Positions 35,253-44,948 of a stretch of DNA of 64,000 nucleotides are shown here, one piece after another. The notes under the pieces are model-generated. The model saw only the letters and a program-made list of their open reading frames with translations. It was not told where the DNA came from and searched no databases. The position numbers were made by a program, and so were the translations under genes. The stretch comes from Pantoea sp. A4 (GTDB lineage: Bacteria > Pseudomonadota > Gammaproteobacteria > Enterobacterales > Enterobacteriaceae): positions 1-64,000 of the forward strand of contig NZ_ALXE01000050.1 in the NCBI RefSeq assembly GCF_000295955.2, in the 5' to 3' direction. Within the stretch, counting starts at the first letter, position 1; each line of letters opens with the position of its first letter.

Positions 35253-35357
35253 ATGAACTGGCGTACTCTTTTCTTTGGCTTTATCTTTGCCGTCATGGCA
35301 CTCGGTGGTGCTGGCGCAATTATGCTGATTGGCTACTCAATTGTGATTGGTAAATAG
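35253..35357 (+). CDS. yohO: Small membrane protein YohO
   Basis: A 34-residue protein, MNWRTLFFGFIFAVMALGGA and GAIMLIGYSIVIGK: one transmembrane helix with a short basic N terminus. It is similar in pattern to E. coli YohO (35 residues), in particular MALGG..G.IMLIGY against MAFGGIGGVMLAGY as I remember it. Its place just downstream of mlrA is the same as in E. coli. Function is unknown. Confidence 0.85.
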   Translation: MNWRTLFFGFIFAVMALGGAGAIMLIGYSIVIGK

Positions 35358-35391
35358 CCTGACGCGTTAACGCCAGCCACGGCCAGCAAAA

Positions 35392-35925
35392 TCAGTTACT
35401 GGCCGTAAATGCCGCGAGAAAAGCAGGAATACGTGGGAAAGTATGTAAAAACCACGGCGTAAACTGTTCAGGTGCTTGTTTTATCTGCTGCTCAATGTCT
35501 GCCACTGACTGATAGCGATAATCGTCTGCTTCTTCCGGGTTCATCTGCGGCAGTTCATCACTGATGGCAAAAAACACGTGACCATACTCGTGTTCCGTCA
35601 GCCCATTGCTTAATGGCAAATTGTAACTGAGCTCGAACACCGGTTGCAGCTTCAGCGTCATTCCCATCTCTTCCCGAAGCCGGCGTTCTGCCGCATCCTG
35701 CGTGCTTTCCAGCGGATAAGGGTGACCACAGCAGGTATTACTCCACAGCCCACCACAGTGATATTTATCACTGGCACGTCGTTGTAACAGAATTTCAAGG
35801 CGCGAGTTAAACACATACACCGTGATAGCACGATGCAGTAATCCCTTCTCATGTACTTCCAGCTTTTCCATTTTACCGGTGGGACGATCGAGGTGGTCAA
35901 CAAGGATAACTTCAATGGCGGACAT
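35392..35925 (-). CDS. idi: Isopentenyl-diphosphate delta-isomerase, type 1
   Basis: A 177-residue Nudix-fold enzyme interconverting IPP and DMAPP. Catalytic Cys65/66 in SNTCCGHP, metal ligands His25, His31 and His68, and the acid pair Glu111/Glu113 (LTEHEYGH) are all visible, as is the Nudix-like helix DAAERRLREEMG. The length is close to E. coli Idi (182). In carotenoid-forming Erwiniaceae Idi feeds pigment synthesis, but no crt gene is nearby. It converges with yohO and faces no operon partner. Confidence 0.95.
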   Translation of the reverse strand: MSAIEVILVDHLDRPTGKMEKLEVHEKGLLHRAITVYVFNSRLEILLQRRASDKYHCGGLWSNTCCGHPYPLESTQDAAERRLREEMGMTLKLQPVFELSYNLPLSNGLTEHEYGHVFFAISDELPQMNPEEADDYRYQSVADIEQQIKQAPEQFTPWFLHTFPRIPAFLAAFTASN

Positions 35926-36097
35926 GACAACTCCTTAAGAAAAATCTCAACTATTTTACACCACGATCAGGTTGCGGGTCGCCTCTGCGTTGATAAAAAT
36001 TGCGCAATCCGTGCGCTTTTTCAGCAATTGTTGCAGACAAAAAACGGGATGAGCCTTCGCAACGCTTATCGCTTCAAGGCCATATCCTCACATCAGG

Positions 36098-37210
36098 TTA
36101 TTGCCCGGAAGCATCCACCACTTCCTGACGGGGCCGGAAAATATGGGAATTACCCTCTGCCCGAAGCCGTTTTAACAGCTGATGTCCGCCATATTCATCC
36201 TGGCAGGCAAAATGTTGCTCGTTGGCCGTGATCGGTGTCGCCCACAACAGCTTCACCGGGTCACCGGCGTTTTTTGGCAGCTTAATACGCTGATCCTCAC
36301 TGGCGAGATCCTGTGCCAGTAAAAAGCTGGTGAAGCCCTGCGGTGTCATTTCTGACGCCAACGTATGGCAGTCACCAATCCACGTCAGGCGCGACCACGG
36401 CAGCGGTGCGAATTCAGCCAGCGCGCTGGCCATCTGAACTGCGCTGTGTTCCGTCATGATGTTGCTGTCTATCGCCATACCGATTTCGATGCGGCGATAC
36501 TGCGGTGCCAGCTCATCAAACAGATGATTCACCTGCGGCATCGGACGAATCGACATGCCTAACGTAAAGAAATACCACACCTCTTCATGCCAGTACTGAG
36601 CAATGGCCATCGGCGGCCAACTGCCCTGATCGATCGCGTAATACTTCACTTCCGCCCCGAATCGGGACTGGTAATGGCTGAGCATGGTCTGCTGAAACTT
36701 GTCCCAGGCGGGTCCTTCTTGCCATTCCCGCCAGAACTGCCGGTGGTCAACCGCGGTAGCATAATGTTGATTGGTGGAGGCAGAACCTAAAGGGGATGTC
36801 AGTCGGTTAGCTTTAATACAGCCCGCAGAAAAGCTGATCTGCTTCTGCTGATACAGACTCCAGCCGGGGATCACTGCCAGGAGCTGCCCGTAATACCATA
36901 GCGCTGCGCCCTCGTCGCCCGGCTCCCAGATAATCTGCAAACCATTGGCATCCAACGGGGGTTCAGCTTCTAGCGTACGACAATATTCCGCACTCAGGAG
37001 CGGGGCAATCCCCTGCTCCAGTGCTTCACGATCTTCCTGCGCAGGTGCAGGGGATAGATTGCGTACCCAGCAGCCGCGTACCGCATATTGAGTGCGAAAC
37101 AGTTCGGCTGGCCAGATATAAAAATAGGCCGTTCGTGAATCCTGCTCAACGATGGCCATCAACGTGCGTTGCTGATTCCACACTTCAGCAATCAGGGGGT
37201 GATGTGTCAT
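36098..37210 (-). CDS. Suppressor-of-fused (SUFU) domain protein
   Basis: About 370 residues. The C-terminal half carries the bacterial SUFU domain: a conserved WYFFTLGMSIRPMPQ, the core WSRLTWIGDCHTL, and the closing PITANEQHFACQDEYGGHQLLKRLRAEG. The N-terminal 170 residues have no clear family. Bacterial SUFU proteins often sit in toxin-immunity arrays, but this copy is third in a bglX-mpaB-SUFU transcription unit. The start is uncertain: ATG at 37210 (MTHHPLIAEVW) is preceded by GAGG, and another ATG lies at 37240. Confidence 0.75.
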   Translation of the reverse strand: MTHHPLIAEVWNQQRTLMAIVEQDSRTAYFYIWPAELFRTQYAVRGCWVRNLSPAPAQEDREALEQGIAPLLSAEYCRTLEAEPPLDANGLQIIWEPGDEGAALWYYGQLLAVIPGWSLYQQKQISFSAGCIKANRLTSPLGSASTNQHYATAVDHRQFWREWQEGPAWDKFQQTMLSHYQSRFGAEVKYYAIDQGSWPPMAIAQYWHEEVWYFFTLGMSIRPMPQVNHLFDELAPQYRRIEIGMAIDSNIMTEHSAVQMASALAEFAPLPWSRLTWIGDCHTLASEMTPQGFTSFLLAQDLASEDQRIKLPKNAGDPVKLLWATPITANEQHFACQDEYGGHQLLKRLRAEGNSHIFRPRQEVVDASGQ

Positions 37211-37310
37211 AGCACCTCGATAAAACCTGGAGGGATCCATTTCTCCCGAGAATAGAGCAGGATCGGCACTCTCGCCATGCGACACAAGGGTAAAACTCTC
37301 AAAAGCAGAC

Positions 37311-38222
37311 TCAGGGTGGATATCCCATCCGTGCCCGTGCCCGATGCCAGGCACCACGACGTACTGACCAGCGCAGTAAACGTGCGACCAGGTGAATCTG
37401 ACTATCGGTGAACTGCTGCCGCCAACGCGGTAATTCTGCCCCTGACATCTGTTGCGCCCAAAGTGGCAGCAGTCCCGTGCCGCCATACAACATGGTGCGC
37501 ATCACCGGGTACGCCATCCAGTGCGGTGCCGGTGCCTGCCACAGTAATCGCGTCACTTCAGCGGTCCGCGCATCAAAACGTAGCGCGGGTCGCATCTGTT
37601 CCAGATAGCGCTGAGTTTCCGCTACGCTGGTCGGTAAAGATTCGGCTCCCAGCGCCTGCGCAATCCGCGCCGCCTCGGCGTAATAGTCATCCTGCTCACG
37701 CAGACTCAGCTGTGGATTACGATAACGCAGGTGTGCCGCGAGAAAGCTGCTGGTTTCCGCGACATGTACCCACGTGAGCAGAGCCGGATCGCTGGCAGCA
37801 TAGGGCTGTTGGTAGTTATCCACGCCGCTGACGCGCAGGTGAATATTTTTGACCCGCTCAATGAGCGTGTTCGCATCCGCCTGATTACCGAAAGTGGTGA
37901 CGGCAATAAACTGGCTGGTGCGGCGCAAACGGCCCAGCATATCGGCGCGAAAGTTGGAGTGATCCCACACCCCGGCCAGCGCCGCCGGGTGTAGCATTTG
38001 CAACAACAGCGCACTGATTCCGCCGCACAGCATGGAGGGGAAATCACCGTGTACTCGCCAGACCACACTCTCAGGGCCAAACAGCCCGGCATCACCGGGC
38101 GGCTGGGTGAGATCAAACTCGTTGAGCGACAGGCCATTAACCCGAAAGACCTGCCGTTCAATGCGCTGGCGGAGTGGCTCCAGCAGTCGGTTAACGGTAG
38201 TCAAAGCTGGCACTCTGAACAC
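37311..38222 (-). CDS. MpaB-like/DUF2236 oxygenase family protein
   Basis: A 303-residue protein of the DUF2236 (MpaB/Lcp-like) family, heme-dependent oxygenases in the cases that have been studied. The typical motif LLLQMLHPAALAGVWDHSNF, the conserved TTFG and the helix VHVAETSSFLAAHLRY are present. Substrate is unknown. The start (MFRVPALTTVNRLLEP) lies 32 bases inside the end of bglX, so the two are translated from one message. The SUFU gene follows after 100 bp. Confidence 0.82.
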   Translation of the reverse strand: MFRVPALTTVNRLLEPLRQRIERQVFRVNGLSLNEFDLTQPPGDAGLFGPESVVWRVHGDFPSMLCGGISALLLQMLHPAALAGVWDHSNFRADMLGRLRRTSQFIAVTTFGNQADANTLIERVKNIHLRVSGVDNYQQPYAASDPALLTWVHVAETSSFLAAHLRYRNPQLSLREQDDYYAEAARIAQALGAESLPTSVAETQRYLEQMRPALRFDARTAEVTRLLWQAPAPHWMAYPVMRTMLYGGTGLLPLWAQQMSGAELPRWRQQFTDSQIHLVARLLRWSVRRGAWHRARARMGYPP

Positions 38223-40491
38223 GAGCAGAATCCAGCCCGATCATCACGTTAAACTTGCCCGGTTCAGCCACCTGTTGCAGCTGCTGGTTCCAGAACTTCA
38301 GCATATCGGCATCAATTTTAAAGCTGACGGTTTGTGATTCTCCCGCTTTCAGCATAATGCGCTGGAAGCCATGCAGTTCCTTCACCGGACGACTGATACT
38401 GGCGACCGGGTCATTGAGATACAGCTGCACCACCGTGGCACCATCACGTTTACCGCTGTTGGTCACGGTGACACTGGCATTGATCGTGCCATTGTGCGCC
38501 ATAGCAGGCGCAGAGAGCGTCACCGGTGACACAGTAAAGGTGGTGTAACTCAGGCCGTAACCAAACGGATAAAGCGGCGAGTTATTGATGTCGAAGTAGC
38601 GCGATTTATACTTCTGTGGGTTGGTGAAATCGTACGGACGCCCGGTAGAAAGATGATTGTAGTACAGGGGAATTTGCCCCACGGAACGGGGGAACGTCAT
38701 CGGCAGTTTGCCCGACGGATTGTAGGCACCAAACAGCACATCAGCGATAGCGTTGCCGCCTTCCGTGCCACTGAACCAGGTTTCCAGCATCGCGTCTGCC
38801 ATCTGGTCTTCTTTGACCAGCGTTAGCGGACGGCCATTCATCAGCACAATCACCAGCGGTTTACCGGTGGCTTTCAACGCCGCGAGCAGCTTTTGTTGGC
38901 TCAGTGGAATATCAATGTTGGTCCGACTAGAGGCTTCATGCGCCATGCCCTGCGCCTCCCCTACCGCCGCAACAATCACATCCGCCTGACGGGCTTTGTC
39001 TACCGCTTCATCCAGCATTTGCTGCGGAGTACGGCTATCCACCGTGACGCCTTTCTCATACAGATTCAGGAAATCCTGCACTTTGCGGTTATCGGTAATA
39101 TTGGCCCCTTTGGCATAGAGTAAGGTGGCCTTGCCCGCCGTCGCTGCCTGCATCCCTTGCAATAAGGTGACGGACTGTTCAGTGACGCCAGCAGCGCTCC
39201 AGCTCCCCATAATATCCCGCTTGCTGTCAGCCAACGGGCCAATCAGCGCAATCGTCCCGCTGTTTTTCAACGGCAGGGTCTCAAGGCGGTTTTTCAGCAG
39301 TACCATGCTTTTACGCGCGACATCACGCGCCTGTTCACGGTGCAGGCGGCTCTCTGCGTTGGTGTCTTGTGGATCGCTCTCTTGCGGGCCAAGGTGGCTG
39401 TAAGGATCGTTAAACAGCCCCATGTCGTATTTCACATTCAGCACATGGCGCGTAGCATCATCCAGTTCCTGCATCGTCACCGCACCGCTTTTTACCAGGC
39501 CCGGCAGGTATTTGCTGTAGTACTCATCGCTCATACTCATGTCCATACCCGACTTAAGTGCGATGCGCACCGCATCCTGTGGATCGCTGGCGACACCATG
39601 ATCAATCAGCTCTTTAATCGCACCATGGTCGCTGATGGTAATGCCTTTGAATCCCCACTGCTTACGCAGGAGATCTTTCAGCAGCCAACTGTCGGCACTG
39701 GCTGGCACACCGTTGATCGAGTTCAGTGCCACCATGACACCGCCGCTGCCCGCATCCAGTGAGGCTTTATACGGTGGCAGATAGTCCTGGAACATCCGCT
39801 GTGGGCTCATATCGACCGAGTTATATTCCCGCCCACCTTCCACCGCACCGTACAGGGCAAAGTGCTTGACGCTGGTCATGACAGAGTAGCGATCGGCCGG
39901 GCTTTTCCCCTGCATCGCCTTCACCATGGTGCTGCCCATCACCGAAGTGAGATAGGTATCTTCACCGAAGCCTTCGGAAACACGGCCCCAGCGCGGTTCA
40001 CGACTCACATCCACCATCGGTGCCCAGGTCATATTCAGACCATCGTCGGCCGCTTCATAAGCGGAGATACGCCCGACTTCACTCACGGCATCCCGATCCC
40101 AACTGGCGGCTAACCCTAACGGAATAGGGAAAATGGTGCGTTGACCGTGTACCACATCATAAGCAAAGAACAGCGGGATTTTCAGGCGGCTAAGCTGCAT
40201 TACCTGATCCTGCATGGCACGAATATCCGGGCGGGTAACCGTATTAAAGATCGCCCCCACCTGCCCCTTTTGGATCATGTCGCGGATCGCCTCTTTTGGC
40301 GTATCAGGGCCGACGCTAATCAGGCGCAGCTGACCAATTTTTTCATCCAGCGTCATCTTTTTCAGCAGTTGGGAAACAAAGGCATCACGGGCCTGTTCCG
40401 TCATCGCGTGGGGTGCAGGCAGACTCTGCACCGCAAAAGCCGGTTGCATAGCCAGGGAAACAGCGAGAGATACAGAGCAAATCCATTTCAT
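38191..40491 (-). CDS. bglX: Periplasmic beta-glucosidase BglX
   Basis: A 766-residue glycoside hydrolase family 3 enzyme secreted through a Sec signal (MKWICSVSLAVSLAMQPAFA). The catalytic nucleophile is the Asp in ITISDHGAI; KHFALYG and FGEDTYLTSVMG are GH3 signatures. The C-terminal fibronectin-like domain (VTVTNSGKRDGATVVQLYL) is complete. E. coli BglX has 765 residues and also lies next to dld. The 3' end overlaps the DUF2236 gene by 32 bases. Confidence 0.96.
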   Translation of the reverse strand: MKWICSVSLAVSLAMQPAFAVQSLPAPHAMTEQARDAFVSQLLKKMTLDEKIGQLRLISVGPDTPKEAIRDMIQKGQVGAIFNTVTRPDIRAMQDQVMQLSRLKIPLFFAYDVVHGQRTIFPIPLGLAASWDRDAVSEVGRISAYEAADDGLNMTWAPMVDVSREPRWGRVSEGFGEDTYLTSVMGSTMVKAMQGKSPADRYSVMTSVKHFALYGAVEGGREYNSVDMSPQRMFQDYLPPYKASLDAGSGGVMVALNSINGVPASADSWLLKDLLRKQWGFKGITISDHGAIKELIDHGVASDPQDAVRIALKSGMDMSMSDEYYSKYLPGLVKSGAVTMQELDDATRHVLNVKYDMGLFNDPYSHLGPQESDPQDTNAESRLHREQARDVARKSMVLLKNRLETLPLKNSGTIALIGPLADSKRDIMGSWSAAGVTEQSVTLLQGMQAATAGKATLLYAKGANITDNRKVQDFLNLYEKGVTVDSRTPQQMLDEAVDKARQADVIVAAVGEAQGMAHEASSRTNIDIPLSQQKLLAALKATGKPLVIVLMNGRPLTLVKEDQMADAMLETWFSGTEGGNAIADVLFGAYNPSGKLPMTFPRSVGQIPLYYNHLSTGRPYDFTNPQKYKSRYFDINNSPLYPFGYGLSYTTFTVSPVTLSAPAMAHNGTINASVTVTNSGKRDGATVVQLYLNDPVASISRPVKELHGFQRIMLKAGESQTVSFKIDADMLKFWNQQLQQVAEPGKFNVMIGLDSARVQSASFDYR

Positions 40492-40631
40492 TAGATTGGG
40501 TCTCTTAAAAACGGCATAAAAGGAAAAAAATCAACGGCGGCAGTGTGCCATAACCAGAGGATAGCAGCCAGATACAGGCGTCACAGCTCCGTGCTACAGT
40601 AAATACGCACAGGCTTAAAAGGAAAACGTTC

Positions 40632-42347
40632 ATGGAATATGCAGCATCGCATCAGACCGCCCTATTGACCGATCTACGTCGTCTGGTTGGCGCCAACCAT
40701 CTGTTGACGGAACCAGAACAAACCGCCCGCTATCGCAAGGGATTCCGATCTGGCGAGGGCGAAGCCGTGGCAGTGGCCTTCCCCGGTACACTGCTGGAAA
40801 TGTGGCGGGTGTTGCAGGTTCTGGTGGCAGCCGATGCGATCATCATACTTCAGGCCGCCAATACCGGCCTTACGGAAGGCTCGACCCCGCAAGGCAATGA
40901 TTATGATCGTCCTGTAGTGATCATCAGCACGCTGCGTATTGATAAACTGCAACTGATCAACGACGGCAAACAAGTCCTGGCGTTTCCTGGTACCACCCTG
41001 TATCAGTTGGAAAAAGCATTGAAGCCGCTGGGACGTGAGCCGCATTCAGTGATTGGCTCCTCTTGCATTGGTGCTTCGGTGCTGGGAGGCATTTGCAATA
41101 ACTCTGGCGGCTCACTGATCAAACGCGGCCCAGCGTATAGCGAACTGGCACTGTATGCGCAAATTGATGCCCACGGCCAGTTACGGCTGGTGAATCATCT
41201 CGGTATTGACCTCGGCACCTCGCCGGAAGAGATTTTGGGCCGTCTTGATGATGATCGCTGGCAGCCAGATGCGGTACGCGATGATGGCCGCCACGCCTCT
41301 GACCATGAATATGCCGAACGCGTGCGCGATGTGAATGCCGATACGCCGGCACGCTTCAATGCCGATGCCCGTCGCCTGTTTGAGGCCTCTGGCTGTGCAG
41401 GCAAGCTGGCACTGTTCGCGGTGCGTCTTGATACTTTCCCCAGCGAACCCCAGCAGCAAGTGTTTTACATCGGTACCAATGATGCCCAGATGTTGACCGA
41501 AATTCGCCGCCATGTTCTGGCCCATTTCCAGCAATTGCCGGTGGCAGCGGAATATATGCATCGTGATATTTACGATATCGCCGAAGTGTACGGCAAAGAT
41601 ACCTTCCTGATGATCGATAAACTGGGCACCGATAAAATGCCGCAGTTTTTCACCCTGAAAGGCCGTATGGATGCCTGGCTGGCAAAAGTGCCCTGGCTAA
41701 AACCCCACTTTGTCGATCGCCAGTTACAGCGTCTTAGTCGTCTTTTCCCGTCACACCTGCCGGACAGAATGACGCAGTACCGCGCACGTTTCGAACATCA
41801 CCTGCTGTTGAAGATGTCGGGAGACGGTATTGCAGAAGCGCGCGAATATCTGCGCGACTATTTCCGTGAAGGGGGTGGGGAGTTTTTCGAATGTACCCCA
41901 CAAGAGGGAACCCATGCGTTCCTGCACCGCTTTGCCGCTGCCGGTGCGGCAGTGCGTTACCATGCGGTACATGCTGATGAGGTAGAAGATATTCTGGCGC
42001 TGGATATCGCCCTGCGGCGTAACGATCGTGACTGGTTTGAAACCCTGCCCGCCGAAATTGCGGATTCAATCAGCCATAAGCTCTACTACGGGCACTTCTT
42101 CTGCCACGTTTTCCATCAGGATTACATCGTGAAGAAAGGGGTGGATGTACACGCTTTGAAGGAAAAAATGCTGGAGCTGGTTGCGGCACGCGGTGCAGAG
42201 TATCCCGCCGAGCACAATGTCGGCCATCTCTACGCCGCGAAACCGCAGCTCCAGGCATTTTATCGCCAGCTTGACCCCACCAACAGCTTTAACCCTGGTA
42301 TCGGTAAGACCAGTAAACTCAAAGGCTGGGCGGTCAAAGCGCCTTAA
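40632..42347 (+). CDS. dld: Quinone-dependent D-lactate dehydrogenase Dld
   Basis: A 571-residue peripheral inner-membrane flavoenzyme oxidising D-lactate to pyruvate and passing electrons to quinone. The FAD-binding domain shows LQAANTGLTEGSTPQGNDYD and SSCIGASVLGGICNNSGGSL. The membrane-binding C-terminal domain (Lact-deh-memb) includes EGTHAFLHRFAAAGAAVRYH and ends at NSFNPGIGKTSK. The length equals E. coli Dld (571). It is divergent from bglX, as in E. coli. Confidence 0.97.
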   Translation: MEYAASHQTALLTDLRRLVGANHLLTEPEQTARYRKGFRSGEGEAVAVAFPGTLLEMWRVLQVLVAADAIIILQAANTGLTEGSTPQGNDYDRPVVIISTLRIDKLQLINDGKQVLAFPGTTLYQLEKALKPLGREPHSVIGSSCIGASVLGGICNNSGGSLIKRGPAYSELALYAQIDAHGQLRLVNHLGIDLGTSPEEILGRLDDDRWQPDAVRDDGRHASDHEYAERVRDVNADTPARFNADARRLFEASGCAGKLALFAVRLDTFPSEPQQQVFYIGTNDAQMLTEIRRHVLAHFQQLPVAAEYMHRDIYDIAEVYGKDTFLMIDKLGTDKMPQFFTLKGRMDAWLAKVPWLKPHFVDRQLQRLSRLFPSHLPDRMTQYRARFEHHLLLKMSGDGIAEAREYLRDYFREGGGEFFECTPQEGTHAFLHRFAAAGAAVRYHAVHADEVEDILALDIALRRNDRDWFETLPAEIADSISHKLYYGHFFCHVFHQDYIVKKGVDVHALKEKMLELVAARGAEYPAEHNVGHLYAAKPQLQAFYRQLDPTNSFNPGIGKTSKLKGWAVKAP

Positions 42348-42351
42348 CCGG

Positions 42352-44793
42352 CTACGGCAGCAGCTCGTCGTCCGGTTTAGTGGTCACTACCGGCTGCCGC
42401 CGTTCAATCACCATCGTCTGTGGCGTCGAGAGGGTAATGCCCTCTTTGCGCAGGCGGGTGAGAATATCAAACAGCAGGTCGCTTTTGGCTCCAGAAATCT
42501 GGCGCTGGCTGGCGACGTTGCCGGTGACACTCAGCACAATGCCCTGAGGTGACAGATCTTTAAATGACACCGAAGGTTCAGGCAGTTCGAGAATGCGCTC
42601 ATTCTCGTTGTAAACCTCCAGCAACAGCTCACGCACGCGTACCGGGTCGATATCCAGCGGGAAGGTCAGCAGAATGGTGACGACCCCCTGCGCATTCCCC
42701 ATGGTGGCGTTACGGACGTTTTGCGAGATAAGCTGCGAGTTCGGGACAATCACGGTGGATTTGTCCGACATCTGAATTTCCGTCGCACGCACGTTGATAC
42801 GACGAATGTCACCCTCGATACCACTGATGGTGATCAAATCACCCACCTTCACCGGGCGCTCGGTCAACAAAATCAGACCAGAGATAAAGTTCTTCACAAT
42901 CTCCTGTAAGCCGAAACCGATACCCACTGACAAGGCACTGACGATCCACGCCAGTTTGTTCCATTGCAGCCCCATGATCGACAGCGTCAGCAGGATAATC
43001 AGCACGTAGCCGATATTGCTCATCAGCGTCACCAGCGAGGTGCGCATGCCGATATCCATGGTGGTTTTTGGCAGGAATTCGGTGTCCAGCCAGCGACGAA
43101 CCGACCGCAGAATATAGATGCCCACCACCATACAGACCAGCGCAGAGACCATGTGCGCAGGGACAATATTCAGTGACTCCAGCCCTTTTCCGCCCCAGAA
43201 TTCAATCGCTTTTTGCAGCAGTTCAATCGGCGTGGATGACGCGAAGCTGCCGTTAAACAACGCCAGCGCCACAATCATAATCAACAGGGTTTTCCCTACT
43301 GCCGCCAGCAGCGTTGCGGCCTGTTGCAGGTGGCGCTCATCAATGTTCAGCGTATTTTGCAGCCGCTTACCGGTGCTGTTCTGCGTTGAGAACAGGCTTT
43401 CACAGCCGTCATTGATCAGGTGGCTGAGGAAGAAGAAGGAACCAAACAGAATGCCACACCACACCACTTCATAAGCCAGGAAGCGCGCCAGCATCACATA
43501 ACCAATCAGCAGCGCGATCAGAATGGCGAGCGCAGTTAAGGTCAGTGCAATCTGGATAAGCCCGGCCAGCGTAGAACGCTCTTCCAGCGTTTCCCCCTCT
43601 TGTGCGAGACGGCGGCGTACACGCTGGGTACGCACGCTAATTGACAACGCAGTGCTGCCAATCAATAGCGCCGTCAGGCCGTTCGCCACAATGGTGGTGT
43701 TCAGGCTGGTGCCGACGCTGTTGTTAAACGCCTCCGCCGTCTGGAAGATAAACACCAGCGCTGCGGTAATTGGTGGGAAGGGCTTCAGGGCCTGCGCCAC
43801 CGCATTGGAAATATGCGGCAACCGCCAGCTTGGGCGACGCGTGGAGAGGAAGGCACGCCCTAATCCCGCAATCAGGCCACAGAACACGCTAAGTTGTACC
43901 AGGCGATCGACAAAGTCTTGCACATCACTGGAGACTTCATCGCGGCGGGTAAAGGCCAGTGCCGTAAAGTTAAAGGTAATTACGACGGCGGCTAAGGTCG
44001 TCAAGGCGATTGCTGCTGCAAGAAAACTCCGGCGCAGGCGACCTTCCGGCAATTTATGAATACTGACCCATGCCAGGAACTCTTCGCTGTAGCGACGACC
44101 CAGCGTCATCACCAACATCGCCGCCAGAATCCAGCCTACAGTGCCAAAGCGCCAGCCCGGCTCCCAGGAGAGCGCAGCGGTATCTTTGAGTTCAGCAATG
44201 AAGTCACTGATTTTTTCGCCGTCTAAATCCTGGGTGCTGAACAGGGGGGCCCAAAAACGCGGGCCAAGAATACTTCCTGAGTTGAGGGCCAACTGGCTTT
44301 TTAGCTGGTCCCGGCGCAGGTTAGCAATCTGCGAGGAGAGCAGCAGCCCCCCATTTTTCAGGCTTTCTGCCTGTTTAATCTGGTCATCCAGTTTGCTTTT
44401 TTGGTTTTCCAGCTGGCTACGTTTGCGCGTAACTTCGGGCGTCTCTTTGGTTGGGCTATCAGCAGCTGGGGCTGGGCCGAGCACGGCCAGCTGGGTATCC
44501 AACTGCTGACGTTGTGGAATCAGAGCCTGGCCCAGCGTGTCGGCGTTGCCCGAAAGCTCCAGTGCCATTTCGTTCAACTGGGAGAGCTGGTTATCGTTGG
44601 TATCACCGCTCACCTGGCCTTTAATTTTATCGAGGATCTTCTGCATTTTTGGCAGTTCAACTGCCGCATTGACCTTCGGCGTCGCCTCATCTTGCGACGG
44701 CGCTGCCGGATCGTCAGCAGCCAGGCTAAGTGTTGGCGTTAGCGTGACCAACGTCAGGAGCAGTAAAGCGAGAATGGCACGTAGCTTAAACAT
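42352..44793 (-). CDS. DUF3772 domain mechanosensitive channel (MscS superfamily)
   Basis: An 813-residue multi-helix channel. After a signal peptide (MFKLRAILALLLLTLVTLTPTLSLA) comes a long periplasmic domain with coiled coil (DUF3772, about 30-200), then ten or more transmembrane helices. The MscS core begins at LAWIVSALSVGIGFGLQEIVKNFISGLILLTERP and continues with VGDLITISGIEGDIRRINVRATEI. It lacks full-length similarity to E. coli MscK or YbiO. It is not present between dld and pbpG in E. coli, so it is an insertion here. It ends four bases after the dld stop. Confidence 0.88.
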   Translation of the reverse strand: MFKLRAILALLLLTLVTLTPTLSLAADDPAAPSQDEATPKVNAAVELPKMQKILDKIKGQVSGDTNDNQLSQLNEMALELSGNADTLGQALIPQRQQLDTQLAVLGPAPAADSPTKETPEVTRKRSQLENQKSKLDDQIKQAESLKNGGLLLSSQIANLRRDQLKSQLALNSGSILGPRFWAPLFSTQDLDGEKISDFIAELKDTAALSWEPGWRFGTVGWILAAMLVMTLGRRYSEEFLAWVSIHKLPEGRLRRSFLAAAIALTTLAAVVITFNFTALAFTRRDEVSSDVQDFVDRLVQLSVFCGLIAGLGRAFLSTRRPSWRLPHISNAVAQALKPFPPITAALVFIFQTAEAFNNSVGTSLNTTIVANGLTALLIGSTALSISVRTQRVRRRLAQEGETLEERSTLAGLIQIALTLTALAILIALLIGYVMLARFLAYEVVWCGILFGSFFFLSHLINDGCESLFSTQNSTGKRLQNTLNIDERHLQQAATLLAAVGKTLLIMIVALALFNGSFASSTPIELLQKAIEFWGGKGLESLNIVPAHMVSALVCMVVGIYILRSVRRWLDTEFLPKTTMDIGMRTSLVTLMSNIGYVLIILLTLSIMGLQWNKLAWIVSALSVGIGFGLQEIVKNFISGLILLTERPVKVGDLITISGIEGDIRRINVRATEIQMSDKSTVIVPNSQLISQNVRNATMGNAQGVVTILLTFPLDIDPVRVRELLLEVYNENERILELPEPSVSFKDLSPQGIVLSVTGNVASQRQISGAKSDLLFDILTRLRKEGITLSTPQTMVIERRQPVVTTKPDDELLP

Positions 44794-44948
44794 GAAAATC
44801 AGATTCCAGCGCAAAAACGACAGCAGGGGAAATTCCCTGGCCCACTGTCGCTGAGTTTAGGCCTTCGCGCGTGACGGTGCTATCGGAATCACGGCGTAAA
44901 TGCCCCCGAGGTCAGTGCAGCAGAGCCTCCCTGCCCTGCGTGAAAATG

